A stretch of DNA of 37,270 nucleotides from a virus. The notes below the pieces were generated by a model. That model was not told the origin of the DNA. It saw nothing but the letters and a program-made list of their open reading frames with translations, and did not search any database. The DNA is taken from the IMG/VR virus record IMGVR_UViG_3300041955_000624, positions 1 through 37,270 of that record, one strand, 5' to 3'. Of the stretch, positions 6,527 to 13,415 are shown one piece after another. Numbering within the stretch: the stretch's first letter is position 1; the number at the start of each line of letters is the position of its first letter. A program made the position numbers and the translations under genes.

Positions 6527-7071
6527 CCAATCAAATTCAAAACTCGAACGAAGAAGTCTCGCGCGGAGGCGCAAAGGCGCAGAGATCGGATTTTCCCCGA
6601 AAGGAGGTCCCTGACGATGATGCCGCTTCTCTGCGCCTCTGCGCCTCTGCGCGGGATAATTCGGAAATCAACGTCGGCGGGAGGATGCAACGGCCACAAC
6701 AAAACAGCCGCGGCCCGATCGGCCGCGGCTTGAAGGAAGCCTTCCCAGGCTTTTCGCCAATCCGTGCGTTCGACGAATTATCGCAGACGCGAAACCAAAA
6801 TACAACCCGGCGCGGCGATGGGGTAGAGCCCGCCCCATCGTCCGCGCCCTCGAAACCTTCCCCGATGGACGCCGTTCTCCGGAAATCCAAGGCCGGGGAA
6901 TTCGTGCGTCATCCGCTCCGCCGCGGCCTGACCCGCCGCCGCGGGGCTTTTAATCATCATCGCGCGCCGCGGCCCAATAGCAAATGGCGGATCATCTATT
7001 GGGTTTGCTTCGTCGCCATCTGGTTGTGGTGCTGCGCGGCGCTGACGTTCTGCGCGTGGAGGTTTGGATGA
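6523..7071 (+). CDS. Doubtful open frame with C-terminal membrane helix
   Basis: 182 residues from an ATG coupled to the previous stop. The first 45 codons are phrase-repeat sequence (an AATCAAATTCAAAACTCGAA unit and an inverted pair of GGCGCAGAG units), which suggests the true gene, if any, begins later (ATG at 6688 or 6864). The DNA also contains a 10-bp hairpin (about 6707-6731) preceded by an A-rich stretch, terminator-like on the minus strand, and a second (about 6918-6952) followed by CTTTT on the plus strand. Only the last 30 residues look protein-like: a tryptophan/cysteine-rich transmembrane helix (WRIIYWVCFVAIW). Confidence 0.3.
   Translation: MTNQIQNSNEEVSRGGAKAQRSDFPRKEVPDDDAASLRLCASARDNSEINVGGRMQRPQQNSRGPIGRGLKEAFPGFSPIRAFDELSQTRNQNTTRRGDGVEPAPSSAPSKPSPMDAVLRKSKAGEFVRHPLRRGLTRRRGAFNHHRAPRPNSKWRIIYWVCFVAIWLWCCAALTFCAWRFG
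6561..6655. repeat. Inverted pair of phrase repeats, GGCGCAGAG family
   Basis: The left arm (6561-6584) and the right arm (6629-6655) are nearly complementary runs of GGCGCAAAGGCGCAGAG-like units separated by 44 bp. They can form a long hairpin and resemble the CGCGAAG phrase units seen elsewhere in the window. Confidence 0.75.
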
Positions 7072-7079
7072 GGAATTTT

Positions 7080-7234
7080 TACCGCGAAGGCGCGAAGAGC
7101 GCGAAGTTGCGCGAAGGAAAGCGATTGGGCTGAGGTTCAGACTACGGATGCTTGTCTACCCGGCGAGGCCACAAGCCGCCTCGCAGACCTCATGCCCTAT
7201 CCCCCCTTCGCGCCCTTCGCTCCTTCGCGGCGAG
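7080..7234. repeat. Inverted pair of CGCGAAG phrase repeats in an intergenic gap
   Basis: 7080-7117 carries TACCGCGAAGGCGCGAAG-type units and 7205-7234 the inverted form CTTCGCGCCCTTCGC. The 188-bp gap 7072-7259 otherwise contains only a short open frame that is a translation of the repeat. Nothing else is visible. Confidence 0.8.
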
Positions 7235-7259
7235 AAATTTTCGGGATGAAAGGATTCGC

Positions 7260-7481
7260 ATGAGCTTCGAAACTTTTACGGACAAGGAGAAGGCGGAGAT
7301 TCAGACGGCGCTGATCGTCATGGGCAACCTGACGGCGCTGGCCAACACGGTCAAGGCCGAAACGCTGGAACTGGCCGCGGGCTGCGGACACCTTCTGCCC
7401 GAGTACGTCGAGCAGCTTCAGGCCGCGGCGGAATTCTGCCGCGCCGTCCGGGGAGAGAAGAAGGAGCGGGGGCGGTACTGA
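7260..7481 (+). CDS. Small helical protein
   Basis: 73 residues. The ATG at 7260 follows AAAGGA. The sequence is two predicted amphipathic helices (DKEKAEIQTALIVMGNLTALANTV and EYVEQLQAAAEFCRAVRG) around a CGH turn. No family recognised. Stands alone between phrase repeats. Confidence 0.55.
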   Translation: MSFETFTDKEKAEIQTALIVMGNLTALANTVKAETLELAAGCGHLLPEYVEQLQAAAEFCRAVRGEKKERGRY

Positions 7482-7574
7482 TCGGACAAAAAATAAAAAC
7501 CGGCGAGCGCTTGAAGGGACCTGGCGCGTCGCCGGAATTCACGGAAGGCCCTCAGCTTAATTCACGGAGACGTT

Positions 7575-8120
7575 ATGAGCAAATTCGATTCGTACCCCAC
7601 AGCCGAAAGGCTGAGGGAGGAACTGGCCGGAACGCAATCGCTGCTTCTGTCGGTCATCATGACCATGGAGAACGATCTTCTGCCGTCGCAACGGGAACGC
7701 CTGGAGGCCGCCGCCAAACGGCTTGCACTCTTGAACTTCCAACTTGAGGCTTACGAGGCGCAGATCATCGAATGGATCAATGCGGAAGAAGTGCAAGTGG
7801 CAAGTGCAAGTGGCAGGTCAAATCCAACTTGCACTTCCGGAGTCCCCATGAACTTCGCCGTCATCCCACCTGCGCAGACGCAGGCCATCACCGATCGGGC
7901 GATTCGCCAGGGGCGGCATTCGGCCGAGTTCCGCGCGTTTTGCCAGGGATGCCAAAAAATGGTCGGGTCGATCTATCACGTGACGATCGACCGCCTCCGG
8001 CTCTGCCCGGACTGCGCCGACAAGATCGGCTGCGGGCCGAACTCGTTCCGCGAATGGCAGGCGCGGCAGGAACAACGAATCGCCGCCATGCGCGCGGCGT
8101 CGAATGGAGGAACGCGATGA
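7575..8120 (+). CDS. Fused open frame: helical protein plus CxxC zinc-ribbon protein
   Basis: 181 residues. Residues 1-72 are a coiled, helical protein (start preceded by CGGAGACG). Residues 73-91 are a translation of the AGTGCAAGTGGCAAG phrase repeat (7791-7837). From Met92 (ATG at 7848) a second unit contains CQGCQK and CPDCADKIGC, a probable four-cysteine zinc ribbon. I think two small genes were joined when the repeat sat between them without a stop. Whether the cell makes one fused or two proteins (restart at 7848) cannot be decided. Function unknown. Confidence 0.6.
   Translation: MSKFDSYPTAERLREELAGTQSLLLSVIMTMENDLLPSQRERLEAAAKRLALLNFQLEAYEAQIIEWINAEEVQVASASGRSNPTCTSGVPMNFAVIPPAQTQAITDRAIRQGRHSAEFRAFCQGCQKMVGSIYHVTIDRLRLCPDCADKIGCGPNSFREWQARQEQRIAAMRAASNGGTR
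7791..7837. repeat. Phrase repeat, GTGCAAGTGGCAAG family, translated in frame
   Basis: Three direct GTGCAAGT units and one inverted ACTTGCACTT unit within a coding frame. Related copies lie at 9575-9596, 25397-25414 and 31538-31598. Confidence 0.8.
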
Positions 8121-8166
8121 AACTCGAAACTCGAAATCCGAATGACGAATCAAATTTGAAATCCGC
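8121..8166. repeat. Phrase repeat, AATGACGAATCAAATT family
   Basis: Units ACTCGAAACTCGAAATCC and AATGACGAATCAAATTTG between two small genes. Related copies lie at 6523-6550 and 16790-16835, where the ATG of the unit serves as a gene start. Confidence 0.8.
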
Positions 8167-8184
8167 CGAGGCGGGGGTACGGCC

Positions 8185-8583
8185 ATGAAGCCGAACCAGA
8201 TCGTTTATCGCGTCGTGCGCCTTCACAACTTCAAGGGCGCCGGGTCCATCGTGACGCTGACGGCGGAGGAAGGCGCGGGCGAGCATCGGCTGCGCATCAT
8301 CTCGCCGGCCGAATCGCTCCAGGTCATCAATCATCATTCCCTCGACGGCTTCGAGTTCGGATGCGCCCGGGCCGGCGCGGCGCAGCTTGCCCTGGCGATG
8401 CTGCTGGACTTCACCGAATCGAAATCCACCGCGGCCCATCTCTACCAGGCGTTCAAGATGGATCACGTCCTCCGCTGGGCCGGGGCCAGCGCGTCGATCG
8501 ACGGGGAAACGATCGGTCGGTGGATCGATCAAATGCAACGCGCGGCGGCGCACGCCGAGCTTCGGCAGGGGGGCAGGCTATGA
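8185..8583 (+). CDS. Small conserved-type phage protein (DUF6166-like)
   Basis: 132 residues. A beta-rich N-terminal half (VYRVVRLHNFKG, GEHRLRIISPAESLQVINH) is followed by SLDGFEFGCARAGAAQLALAMLLD and a helix with AHLYQAFKMDHVLRW. The pattern 'NHSPDGFEWGY..GPAQLALALLLD' is typical of DUF6166-type proteins found in phages and plasmids; the assignment is from memory and tentative. Function unknown. Coupled to the next gene by ATGA (8580-8583). Confidence 0.6.
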   Translation: MKPNQIVYRVVRLHNFKGAGSIVTLTAEEGAGEHRLRIISPAESLQVINHHSLDGFEFGCARAGAAQLALAMLLDFTESKSTAAHLYQAFKMDHVLRWAGASASIDGETIGRWIDQMQRAAAHAELRQGGRL

Positions 8584-9806
8584 AACCTTCTCCTAAAGAG
8601 CTTACCGCGAAGAAGCGAAGGGCGCGAAGTGACGCGAAGAAGATCGTTGATCCCCAAACCGATGCCGATTGGATGGACGCCGTAGATATGGCGCACGCAG
8701 CGCTCTCGCTCGACGCGGCCCGCCAATTTGGGCTTGTGGCCGGGGGGCCAATGGTGAACGTCGAGAGATGCGTTTGGATTGTGGAAAAGGGGAAAGCCAT
8801 GGGATTCGTGCCCAGGGCCGATGCGATTGAACGGTTTATAGTTCAGCTTCGCGCAACTTCGCGACCTTCGCGTCTTCCCGGTAAATCTTCACGGGACGGG
8901 TTCACGTTTATTGAAGTGCTTTTCGCCGTGATCATCCTCGGCATCGGGCTTGTCATGCTGGCCGGGATGTTCAGTACGGGCATGATCGGGACGGGCGCGG
9001 TGATGACGGACTCGCGAATCAACGAAGTTCTAGCCGATGCGCATGACACGATCGACACCCAGGCCGCATCGCTGGGGACTTCCGCTTTGCTCCCCGGTCA
9101 GGTCAATTCCAAGTTCATGCCGATCGTGATCCCGCTGCCTCCATCGTTCGCGTCGCGATTGGGCGATCAGGTGCTGCCATCGGACAACCGTTACGGTTAC
9201 ACCGCGTTCTACCGCCGCGACTCGATCAACAACGCCTTCGCGCAAATCTTCGTGATCGCGTTGCGCAACGAGAATTTCCCGCTCTACTCAAAAGCGATCC
9301 CCATCCCGCCGTCACTTTACGGCGCGCCGCCGCCGGCCATGCCGTCCATCGCCGGCACTCTTGCGTTCGACCAAAAATCCGGCACAAGCACGATCGCGTT
9401 CGCGTCGACGGTCAGCAACGCGGCGCAAGGCGCGTTCGTGTTGATCGCTGACGACGGGACAAACCCGCAGACGGAAACATGGACGGATGACAAGGGCGTG
9501 ATTCACACCTCGATCATTTACAACAACGCGCCCATGACCGGCAGATTTCTACGCCTTGCCTCCCAACTTCCAACTGACAACTTGCACTTGTCCTTCTCCC
9601 TTGAGCCAGGCCACGACCTGACCGCCAGCGATTGGGCATCACTCAACGCTGACGGGAACACGAGCGGGGTCGTGCTGACATGGCTGATCGGAAGGGCGCC
9701 GATGCCAAACGCGGCGATGGGAGATTTCTCCGGCCCGTTCGGCGGAGCGAACCAGGACGTCGGGGCGAATTCCTCCTTCACGGCCGTCAACCGGGCGAAC
9801 AACTGA
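8580..9806 (+). CDS. Pseudopilin-like protein (prepilin GFTFIEVL motif) in a fused frame
   Basis: 408 residues as one open frame. Residues 1-88 look like a separate small cytosolic protein whose start region (8602-8641) is phrase repeat. 8846-8893 is a second, inverted phrase repeat translated in frame. Then comes a prepilin signature: S-S-R-D-G107|F108-T-F-I-E112-V-L and a 20-residue hydrophobic helix with GIGLVMLAGMF, as in planctomycete PilV/GspI-like pseudopilins. The globular part is beta-rich and has an LEPGHDL element typical of that group. A prepilin would not carry a 107-residue leader, so translation probably restarts at the ATG at 8799 (preceded by AAGGGG), giving a 34-residue leader. 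Prepilin peptidase would be supplied by the host. A pilin-like gene in a phage is highly unusual. Confidence 0.75.
   Translation: MKPSPKELTAKKRRARSDAKKIVDPQTDADWMDAVDMAHAALSLDAARQFGLVAGGPMVNVERCVWIVEKGKAMGFVPRADAIERFIVQLRATSRPSRLPGKSSRDGFTFIEVLFAVIILGIGLVMLAGMFSTGMIGTGAVMTDSRINEVLADAHDTIDTQAASLGTSALLPGQVNSKFMPIVIPLPPSFASRLGDQVLPSDNRYGYTAFYRRDSINNAFAQIFVIALRNENFPLYSKAIPIPPSLYGAPPPAMPSIAGTLAFDQKSGTSTIAFASTVSNAAQGAFVLIADDGTNPQTETWTDDKGVIHTSIIYNNAPMTGRFLRLASQLPTDNLHLSFSLEPGHDLTASDWASLNADGNTSGVVLTWLIGRAPMPNAAMGDFSGPFGGANQDVGANSSFTAVNRANN
8602..8641. repeat. CGCGAAG phrase repeat at the start of the pseudopilin frame
   Basis: TTACCGCGAAGAAGCGAAGG and following units are translated as a run of Lys/Arg/Ala (TAKKRRARSDAKK) at the N-terminus of the fused frame. 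Confidence 0.8.
8846..8893. repeat. Inverted CGCGAAG phrase repeat just before the prepilin motif
   Basis: CTTCGCGCAACTTCGCGACC, CTTCGCGTCTTCCCGG and TAAATCTTCACGGG, in frame, encode LRATSRPSRLPGKSS just ahead of the prepilin cleavage site. Elsewhere in the window this unit is intergenic, so it marks the old gene boundary. Confidence 0.8.
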
Positions 9807-9809
9807 CCG

Positions 9810-10073
9810 ATGAAGAGTTTCGCCGCCAAGACGCGAAGGGCGCGAAGTGGGGCGAAGAATCGCATGAAAAGGGTTGCATTGGCCAGGACGTTCAAGCGAG
9901 CTTTCCTCGATGCGAATTTCCGCGCTCTTCAGCGGCAGGCCGGGAAGGACGTGGCGCATCACTACCTCGTTGGCCCTGGCAAGAGGTTCACGATCATTGC
10001 CGAATCAGGGGAACCGACGTTCGCGTTCGAGTGGCGCCGACGGCCGGCATCGAGAAGGAGCGCTCGATGTTGA
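9810..10073 (+). CDS. Small basic protein of unknown function
   Basis: 87 residues from 9810, or 69 from the ATG at 9864. The first 16 codons after 9810 are again a CGCGAAG phrase repeat (9816-9860), so the later start is more likely original. The remainder reads FKRAFLDANFRALQRQAGKD then a beta-like stretch (HHYLVGPGKRFTIIAESGEPTFAFEW). No family recognised. Its 3' end overlaps the next gene by 7 bp. Confidence 0.5.
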   Translation: MKSFAAKTRRARSGAKNRMKRVALARTFKRAFLDANFRALQRQAGKDVAHHYLVGPGKRFTIIAESGEPTFAFEWRRRPASRRSARC

Positions 10074-10657
10074 TCGACATCCTGGTTTTCTTCTGCTGGA
10101 TTCTTCTGAGTCCGGTTTGGATCGGCCGATGGATCGCCCGCGGGATGATCGGCCTGCTCGGCGGCGACGATTTCCCGCTGCCCTCATCTTCCCCGGCGGC
10201 AATCAGGCCGGAGTTCGATAGGCTCGAAATGAGTCCGGGGGGATGCGTCCGACTTATCCCCGGCCGACGCAACGTCTATGATCCCGCCAGCCGCACGCTG
10301 AGAGATGAGCCGCCGCTGGTGCAATGGGTGATCGACTTCAAGGGCCATCAGATCGACCGCTTCACTCAAAGATGCGTGCTATGCGGGGACAGGTCTGAGA
10401 AGATCGCGATCCGCCTTCACTCCTGCGCGGGCTGCCGGCTCTGGTCTCGTCCCCATCCGACCGATGCTGCCGATGGCTATTGCGCGCAATGCAAGGCCGG
10501 GGCAAGCGTCAAAGGCAACTTCTGCCCGCGGTGCGGGCGGATGAACCCGGCGCAATACGCCGTGATCCTCAGCGTCCCGCGCGAAGCGATAGAGCTTGGG
10601 CCCGATGATCCGATGAATCTTTACGCCGCTAAAGTCCAGATGAGGAAATCGCGATGA
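10067..10657 (+). CDS. Membrane-anchored zinc-ribbon protein
   Basis: 196 residues. Residues 1-30 form an N-terminal membrane helix (MLIDILVFFCWILLSPVW). The soluble part contains four CxxC pairs, CVLC, CAGC, CAQC and CPRC (about residues 107-165), enough for two zinc ribbons, followed by an acidic helical tail. The ATG at 10067 is preceded by GAAGGAG. Function unknown; membrane anchor plus zinc ribbon could mean a host-interaction or superinfection protein. Coupled to the next gene by ATGA. Confidence 0.65.
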   Translation: MLIDILVFFCWILLSPVWIGRWIARGMIGLLGGDDFPLPSSSPAAIRPEFDRLEMSPGGCVRLIPGRRNVYDPASRTLRDEPPLVQWVIDFKGHQIDRFTQRCVLCGDRSEKIAIRLHSCAGCRLWSRPHPTDAADGYCAQCKAGASVKGNFCPRCGRMNPAQYAVILSVPREAIELGPDDPMNLYAAKVQMRKSR

Positions 10658-10947
10658 CGGAAGTGCTGCTGTTGGGCGGGATCAAAATCATGCCGTCCGC
10701 ATATCTGCCGAAAGGATTGAAGGCGATGGCGGGTGGCGATGCGTTCGTTGTCAACAAATTCGACTTCAGGAAGCTTTGCGCGTGTGATTCGGAATTCGAG
10801 GCGATTCCGGTCTTCTTGGGGGTTGCTACTATCGTTGACGCGTTCGGCAATCCGGTGGCCATCGAAATGTGCCTTCCCCGGAAACCTATTCTTTGCGTCT
10901 TGGGGGTAAGTCTTCCCGATGACGTTTTGAAAGGAGACAGACCATGA
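10654..10947 (+). CDS. Small hypothetical protein
   Basis: 97 residues, ATGA-coupled on both sides (10654, 10944). A mixed alpha/beta composition with VNKFDFRKLCACDSEFEAIPVF and two further cysteines near the C-terminus. No motif or family recognised. Membership of a tight three-gene run (10067-11567) suggests a shared, unknown role. Confidence 0.6.
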   Translation: MTEVLLLGGIKIMPSAYLPKGLKAMAGGDAFVVNKFDFRKLCACDSEFEAIPVFLGVATIVDAFGNPVAIEMCLPRKPILCVLGVSLPDDVLKGDRP

Positions 10948-11567
10948 TCCGTGACTTCAAACCGAAAATTTCCGAGGCGTTCGGCCTCAAGCTGGTGGTG
11001 ACCGGGCGGGAACAATCCACCGGGGTGATACGGATGCGCCCGCGTGAGAAGGCCCGCCAGATCGAGCCGGGGTTGACGTCCGTGACCCTTGAAGCCTCCG
11101 ATTGCTCCTGGGAACCGATCGCCCACGCCTGCCGCTACACCGTCAATGGCCACGAGGTCGACCGCCAAACCTTCGCCGCCATCCAAAGCCTGATCGGCTC
11201 ACAACGGAGACGCGACGCCGGCCAAGGCCCTTGCAAACGCCCCGATTGGCTTGAGTGTACCTTCGTGGGCAAGGATGCGATCTCCGCCACCAAGCTTGTG
11301 AAGGTCATGGAGGACGCTCGGGACGAACTTTTTCCGGAGACGATAGCGGTTTTTGACGACGACGGTGGCCGAGTCTCTCTCTTGCTGAATCGAACTGCGT
11401 GCAGCCCGGGCCGGACGGAGGACGGCAAATTCAGGATCGCGCTGTATGGGATCAACGGCGGACAGACTCACGAACTGATCGAAGAAATGAACTCAACGCA
11501 GCGTGATTTGCGTCGAATCAGCGACAAAAAGTGTCTGCTCTGGGGAATTCCGCGCGGGGATGCGTAG
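10944..11567 (+). CDS. Hypothetical protein
   Basis: 207 residues. The ATG at 10944 overlaps the previous stop and is preceded by AAAGGAG. An alpha/beta protein with four scattered cysteines and a basic C-terminal helix (LIEEMNSTQRDLRRISDKK). No signature of a known enzyme seen. Last gene of its run; followed by a 74-bp gap that holds promoter module 2. Confidence 0.65.
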   Translation: MIRDFKPKISEAFGLKLVVTGREQSTGVIRMRPREKARQIEPGLTSVTLEASDCSWEPIAHACRYTVNGHEVDRQTFAAIQSLIGSQRRRDAGQGPCKRPDWLECTFVGKDAISATKLVKVMEDARDELFPETIAVFDDDGGRVSLLLNRTACSPGRTEDGKFRIALYGINGGQTHELIEEMNSTQRDLRRISDKKCLLWGIPRGDA

Positions 11568-11606
11568 GCCACGCCTCCGGCTTGGCCGAAGTGGCACGAC
11601 CGGCGT

Positions 11607-11644
11607 GCGCAAATTCCGATCCGTTCCCGCCTACCTAATGCATG
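11607..11644 (+). promoter_or_regulatory. 38-bp promoter/leaderless-start module, copy 2
   Basis: GCGCAAATTC at 11607 and CCGCCTACCTAATGC before the ATG at 11642. It differs from the other copies by one base in the core (C for T in CTACTTAA). Spacing and start position are identical to copy 1, with no SD. Confidence 0.75.
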
Positions 11645-12109
11645 GCCATCAAAATCCCCGAGGACGCCAAAGTCCTGAAAGACAGCCGGCTCACCGCGAT
11701 CGCCGCGATCGCCCTTGTCGTGAAATTCCACGTCCAAAAGCTCAAAGAGGACGTGAAGGCGGCGATGAAGCGCCGGGGCGTGAAATTCGCCGAGAGCGAT
11801 TTCGCCGTCGCCCACCTGCGCGATGGCGGCAATGCCACCTGCATCGACACGGCCAAACTTTTCAAGCTCACCACCGTACCGGGCAAGCGGAAGCTGACCG
11901 TGAACGAGTTCTTCCAATGCGTCCGGGCCAGCCGGGAGCGCGTGGAGGAATTTCTGTCACCCGAGGAGATCGAAGCCGTGTCCGTCCAGGCGCGCGAATC
12001 CGATTCGAGGCTGTACACGGAACTGATGCCCAACGCGGCGGTGAACTTCGACGCCATCGAACAGGCCGTCATCAAAGCGGTCACGCTTCAGCTATCGAAA
12101 GCCGCTTGA
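11642..12109 (+). CDS. Hypothetical protein with leaderless-type start
   Basis: 155 residues. The start ATG ends promoter module 2. N-terminal helix with KLKEDVKAAMKRRGVKF, a central beta-rich part (FAVAHLRDGGNATCIDTAKLF) and a C-terminal helical part. It resembles small phage proteins of unknown function, but I cannot name the family. As one of only four genes with this start module it is a likely target of the phage sigma factor. Confidence 0.7.
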   Translation: MAIKIPEDAKVLKDSRLTAIAAIALVVKFHVQKLKEDVKAAMKRRGVKFAESDFAVAHLRDGGNATCIDTAKLFKLTTVPGKRKLTVNEFFQCVRASRERVEEFLSPEEIEAVSVQARESDSRLYTELMPNAAVNFDAIEQAVIKAVTLQLSKAA

Positions 12110-12112
12110 GAA

Positions 12113-12246
12113 TTTTTACCGCGAAGCAGCGAAGCGGCGAAGGTACGCGAAGAAGATCGCAAGACCGGATTTTATCTGCCTTCGCGCAACTTCGCGTCTT
12201 CGCGGGACCCGACGATGAAATGTCGGGACCCCCTTCGCGGTGATCT
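12113..12246. repeat. Phrase repeat block with inverted units and GGGACCC insert
   Basis: TTTTTACCGCGAAGCAGCG units (12115-12153) face inverted CTTCGCGCAACTTCGCG units (12180-12209) and a GGGACCCGACG...CGGGACCCCC insert like that at 817-845, ending CTTCGCGGTGATCTTAAT. It fills the gap before the sigma-like frame. Confidence 0.8.
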
Positions 12247-12280
12247 TAATCCAGAGTCCAAATAAGCCGAAAAGCCTCAA

Positions 12281-12619
12281 GTGGCCGCTGAACCGGACAT
12301 CTGCGATCGAATCGCGGCCGCGGAGCTTCTCGAATGCGGTCCGCTCAAGCCCCTGATGGATCTGCTGACCAGCGATCCCGACTCCTGCCTCACCGCCGCG
12401 GGAAGAATCAACGTCAAGGGAGTGGCCCGGGCGCTGGGCATCAGCCATTGGGAAGCAAGGCAAATCGTGCAAGAAGCCCGCGACCTCCTGGAACCGGACC
12501 GTTCGATCACCACTGGCTCCCAACATTCAAGTCGGATCCATTCGGGCGGGCGAGCGACCCAGACCGACTCCTGCAATTGCTCAAGACCAACACGGGCAAT
12601 CGCAACCGCCGGCGCATAG
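12281..12619 (+). CDS. HTH-containing first half of a split sigma-like gene
   Basis: 112 residues from GTG 12281. Residues 1-75 are protein-like and contain a helix-turn-helix (VKGVARALGISHWEARQIVQEA). After about residue 75 (near 12500) the frame becomes unlike a protein, while the -1 frame carries on with a plausible sequence (next entry). A one-base deletion, an assembly error or a -1 frameshift near 12495-12510 would join them; I see no slippery heptamer there. Confidence 0.5.
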   Translation: MAAEPDICDRIAAAELLECGPLKPLMDLLTSDPDSCLTAAGRINVKGVARALGISHWEARQIVQEARDLLEPDRSITTGSQHSSRIHSGGRATQTDSCNCSRPTRAIATAGA

Positions 12620-12978
12620 CGCTGGCGCTCTATCTGATCTCGATGAACGTGGGCAAGCGTTTCCACTACGCCGACGATCGGGCCGAGGACGCCGCGGCCG
12701 AGGCGCTGCTGCTGGCCATCGAGCAGATCGAATTGTTCGACCGCCGGCGCCGGCACGCCGCCGGATATTTCGCCACGATGATGCGCAACAAGATGCGCGA
12801 GCTGCTGGCGGGCAACGATTACCTGGTCAAACGGCATCGGCGGCGCAGGCTCAAGCTGGACAGCCTGGACATGGGGGGCGATCGCCAGCCGGTGAAAAGC
12901 TTCGTCACCGCCAAGAAGTGGAAGCTGCGATATAACGTCGTCCACCCCGCGCTGCGCGCTGGATATGCGCAAAGGTGA
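12577..12978 (+). CDS. Sigma-70 region 2-like second half of a split gene
   Basis: 133 residues if begun at TTG 12577; the frame looks coding from about 12502 and no good start exists before the ATG at 12643. The core matches sigma region 2: a helix with LALYLISMNVGKRFHY, an acidic segment DDRAEDAAAEALLLAIEQIELFD and AGYFATMMRNKMREL, like the -10-binding helix (FATYA...NAIRE). A basic tail follows. No region 4 is seen after it; an HTH lies upstream in the other frame. The gene end overlaps the minus-strand tRNA-like element by 5 bp. It could be a decayed or frameshift-regulated second sigma factor. Confidence 0.5.
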   Translation: MLKTNTGNRNRRRIALALYLISMNVGKRFHYADDRAEDAAAEALLLAIEQIELFDRRRRHAAGYFATMMRNKMRELLAGNDYLVKRHRRRRLKLDSLDMGGDRQPVKSFVTAKKWKLRYNVVHPALRAGYAQR

Positions 12979-13142
12979 CGAGGAGATTCGAACTCCCGGG
13001 CCCGGTAGCGCGACCCTTCCTGTCCGCGGGGATTGCCACGACCGCGAACATTAACTGGCGGAAGGACCGTTGACCCAGGCCGCGCATGTTGGACTGGGCC
13101 TATTATTGCCCGCGCCGCCTTAAACCTCTCAGCCACGTCGCC
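12974..13142 (-). tRNA. Interrupted tRNA-Ser/Leu-like element
   Basis: Read on the minus strand from 13142. A 5' acceptor half GGCGACG pairs 6 of 7 with CGTCACC (12980-12974). A class II D-arm (TGGCTGAGAGGTTTAAGGC, 13135-13117) is followed by GCGCG (13115-13111), which pairs with CGCGC (13012-13008). A short variable region and a canonical T-arm GGGAGTTCGAATCTCCT follow. Between the two halves of the anticodon stem lie 98 nt with internal hairpins (CCTTCC/GGAAGG, CGCGG/CCGCG) instead of a 7-nt loop. The total of 169 nt is too long for a normal tRNA and the insert too short for a complete group I intron. Alternatives are a degenerate tRNA, a tRNA mimic, or an attachment site borrowed from a host tRNA gene. 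Confidence 0.5.
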
Positions 13143-13161
13143 TCGATCAGCTTCCCCCCAA

Positions 13162-13194
13162 AATCGGCAATTGGCAATCGGCAATCGGCAATCT
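13162..13194. repeat. Phrase repeat, GGCAATCGGCAATC family
   Basis: AATCGGCAATTGGCAATCGG and following copies, tandem units of about 8 bp, in the gap before the minus-strand HTH gene. Unrelated in sequence to the CGCGAAG family directly beside it. Confidence 0.75.
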
Positions 13195-13196
13195 CT

Positions 13197-13415
13197 TCAT
13201 TTTTTACCGCGAAGACGCGAAGAGCGCGAAGGGCGCGAAGAAGATTTGAAATTGGGATTGCCGACGGCGCGGGGCGCGAATTTTTCCAGATCGGATTTTT
13301 CGATGACGAAATCCCGCCCGACCCGGCGGGCGCGCAGACCGGATTTGATCCACCGATAAACGGAAAATTTGGTGGTGTGCCGCGCCGCCGCGGCTTCGGG
13401 GACGGTCAGAAACAT
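13197..13415 (-). CDS. Excisionase/MerR-type HTH protein
   Basis: 72 residues, read from 13415. The ATG is preceded by a perfect AAGGAGG on the minus strand, which decides this start. LTVPEAAAARHTTKFSVYRWIKSGLRARRVGRDFVIEKSDLEKF follows the pattern of HTH_17 excisionase-family proteins (TVxEAAxxxxVSxxTVYRWI, GR, RRVG, I.KSDLE). The C-terminus (SSSRPSRSSRLRGKK) and the stop codon come from a phrase repeat (13203-13243). It is the second gene of the minus-strand operon, near the integrase, so a directionality factor or lysogeny regulator is likely. Confidence 0.8.
   Translation of the reverse strand: MFLTVPEAAAARHTTKFSVYRWIKSGLRARRVGRDFVIEKSDLEKFAPRAVGNPNFKSSSRPSRSSRLRGKK
13203..13243. repeat. 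CGCGAAG phrase repeat supplying the end of the HTH gene
   Basis: TTTACCGCGAAGACGCGAAG and further units. On the minus strand the repeat is translated as the last residues of the HTH protein and gives its TAA stop. Confidence 0.85.

Noticed and set aside
7064-7249. 61-codon frame between small genes
   Set aside because: It is a translation of phrase repeats; no conserved protein character.
12115-12246. Insertion sequence or MITE
   Set aside because: No transposase, no clear target duplication, and the units belong to the dispersed phrase-repeat families rather than to one defined element.
13013-13110. Group I intron in the tRNA-like element
   Set aside because: The insert is only about 98 nt and I cannot find a P3-P7 core, so I describe it as an interrupted tRNA-like element only.
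13162-13243. Possible CRISPR array in the clustered repeats
   Set aside because: Units are short, variable in length and not separated by unique spacers of constant size; no cas genes are present.
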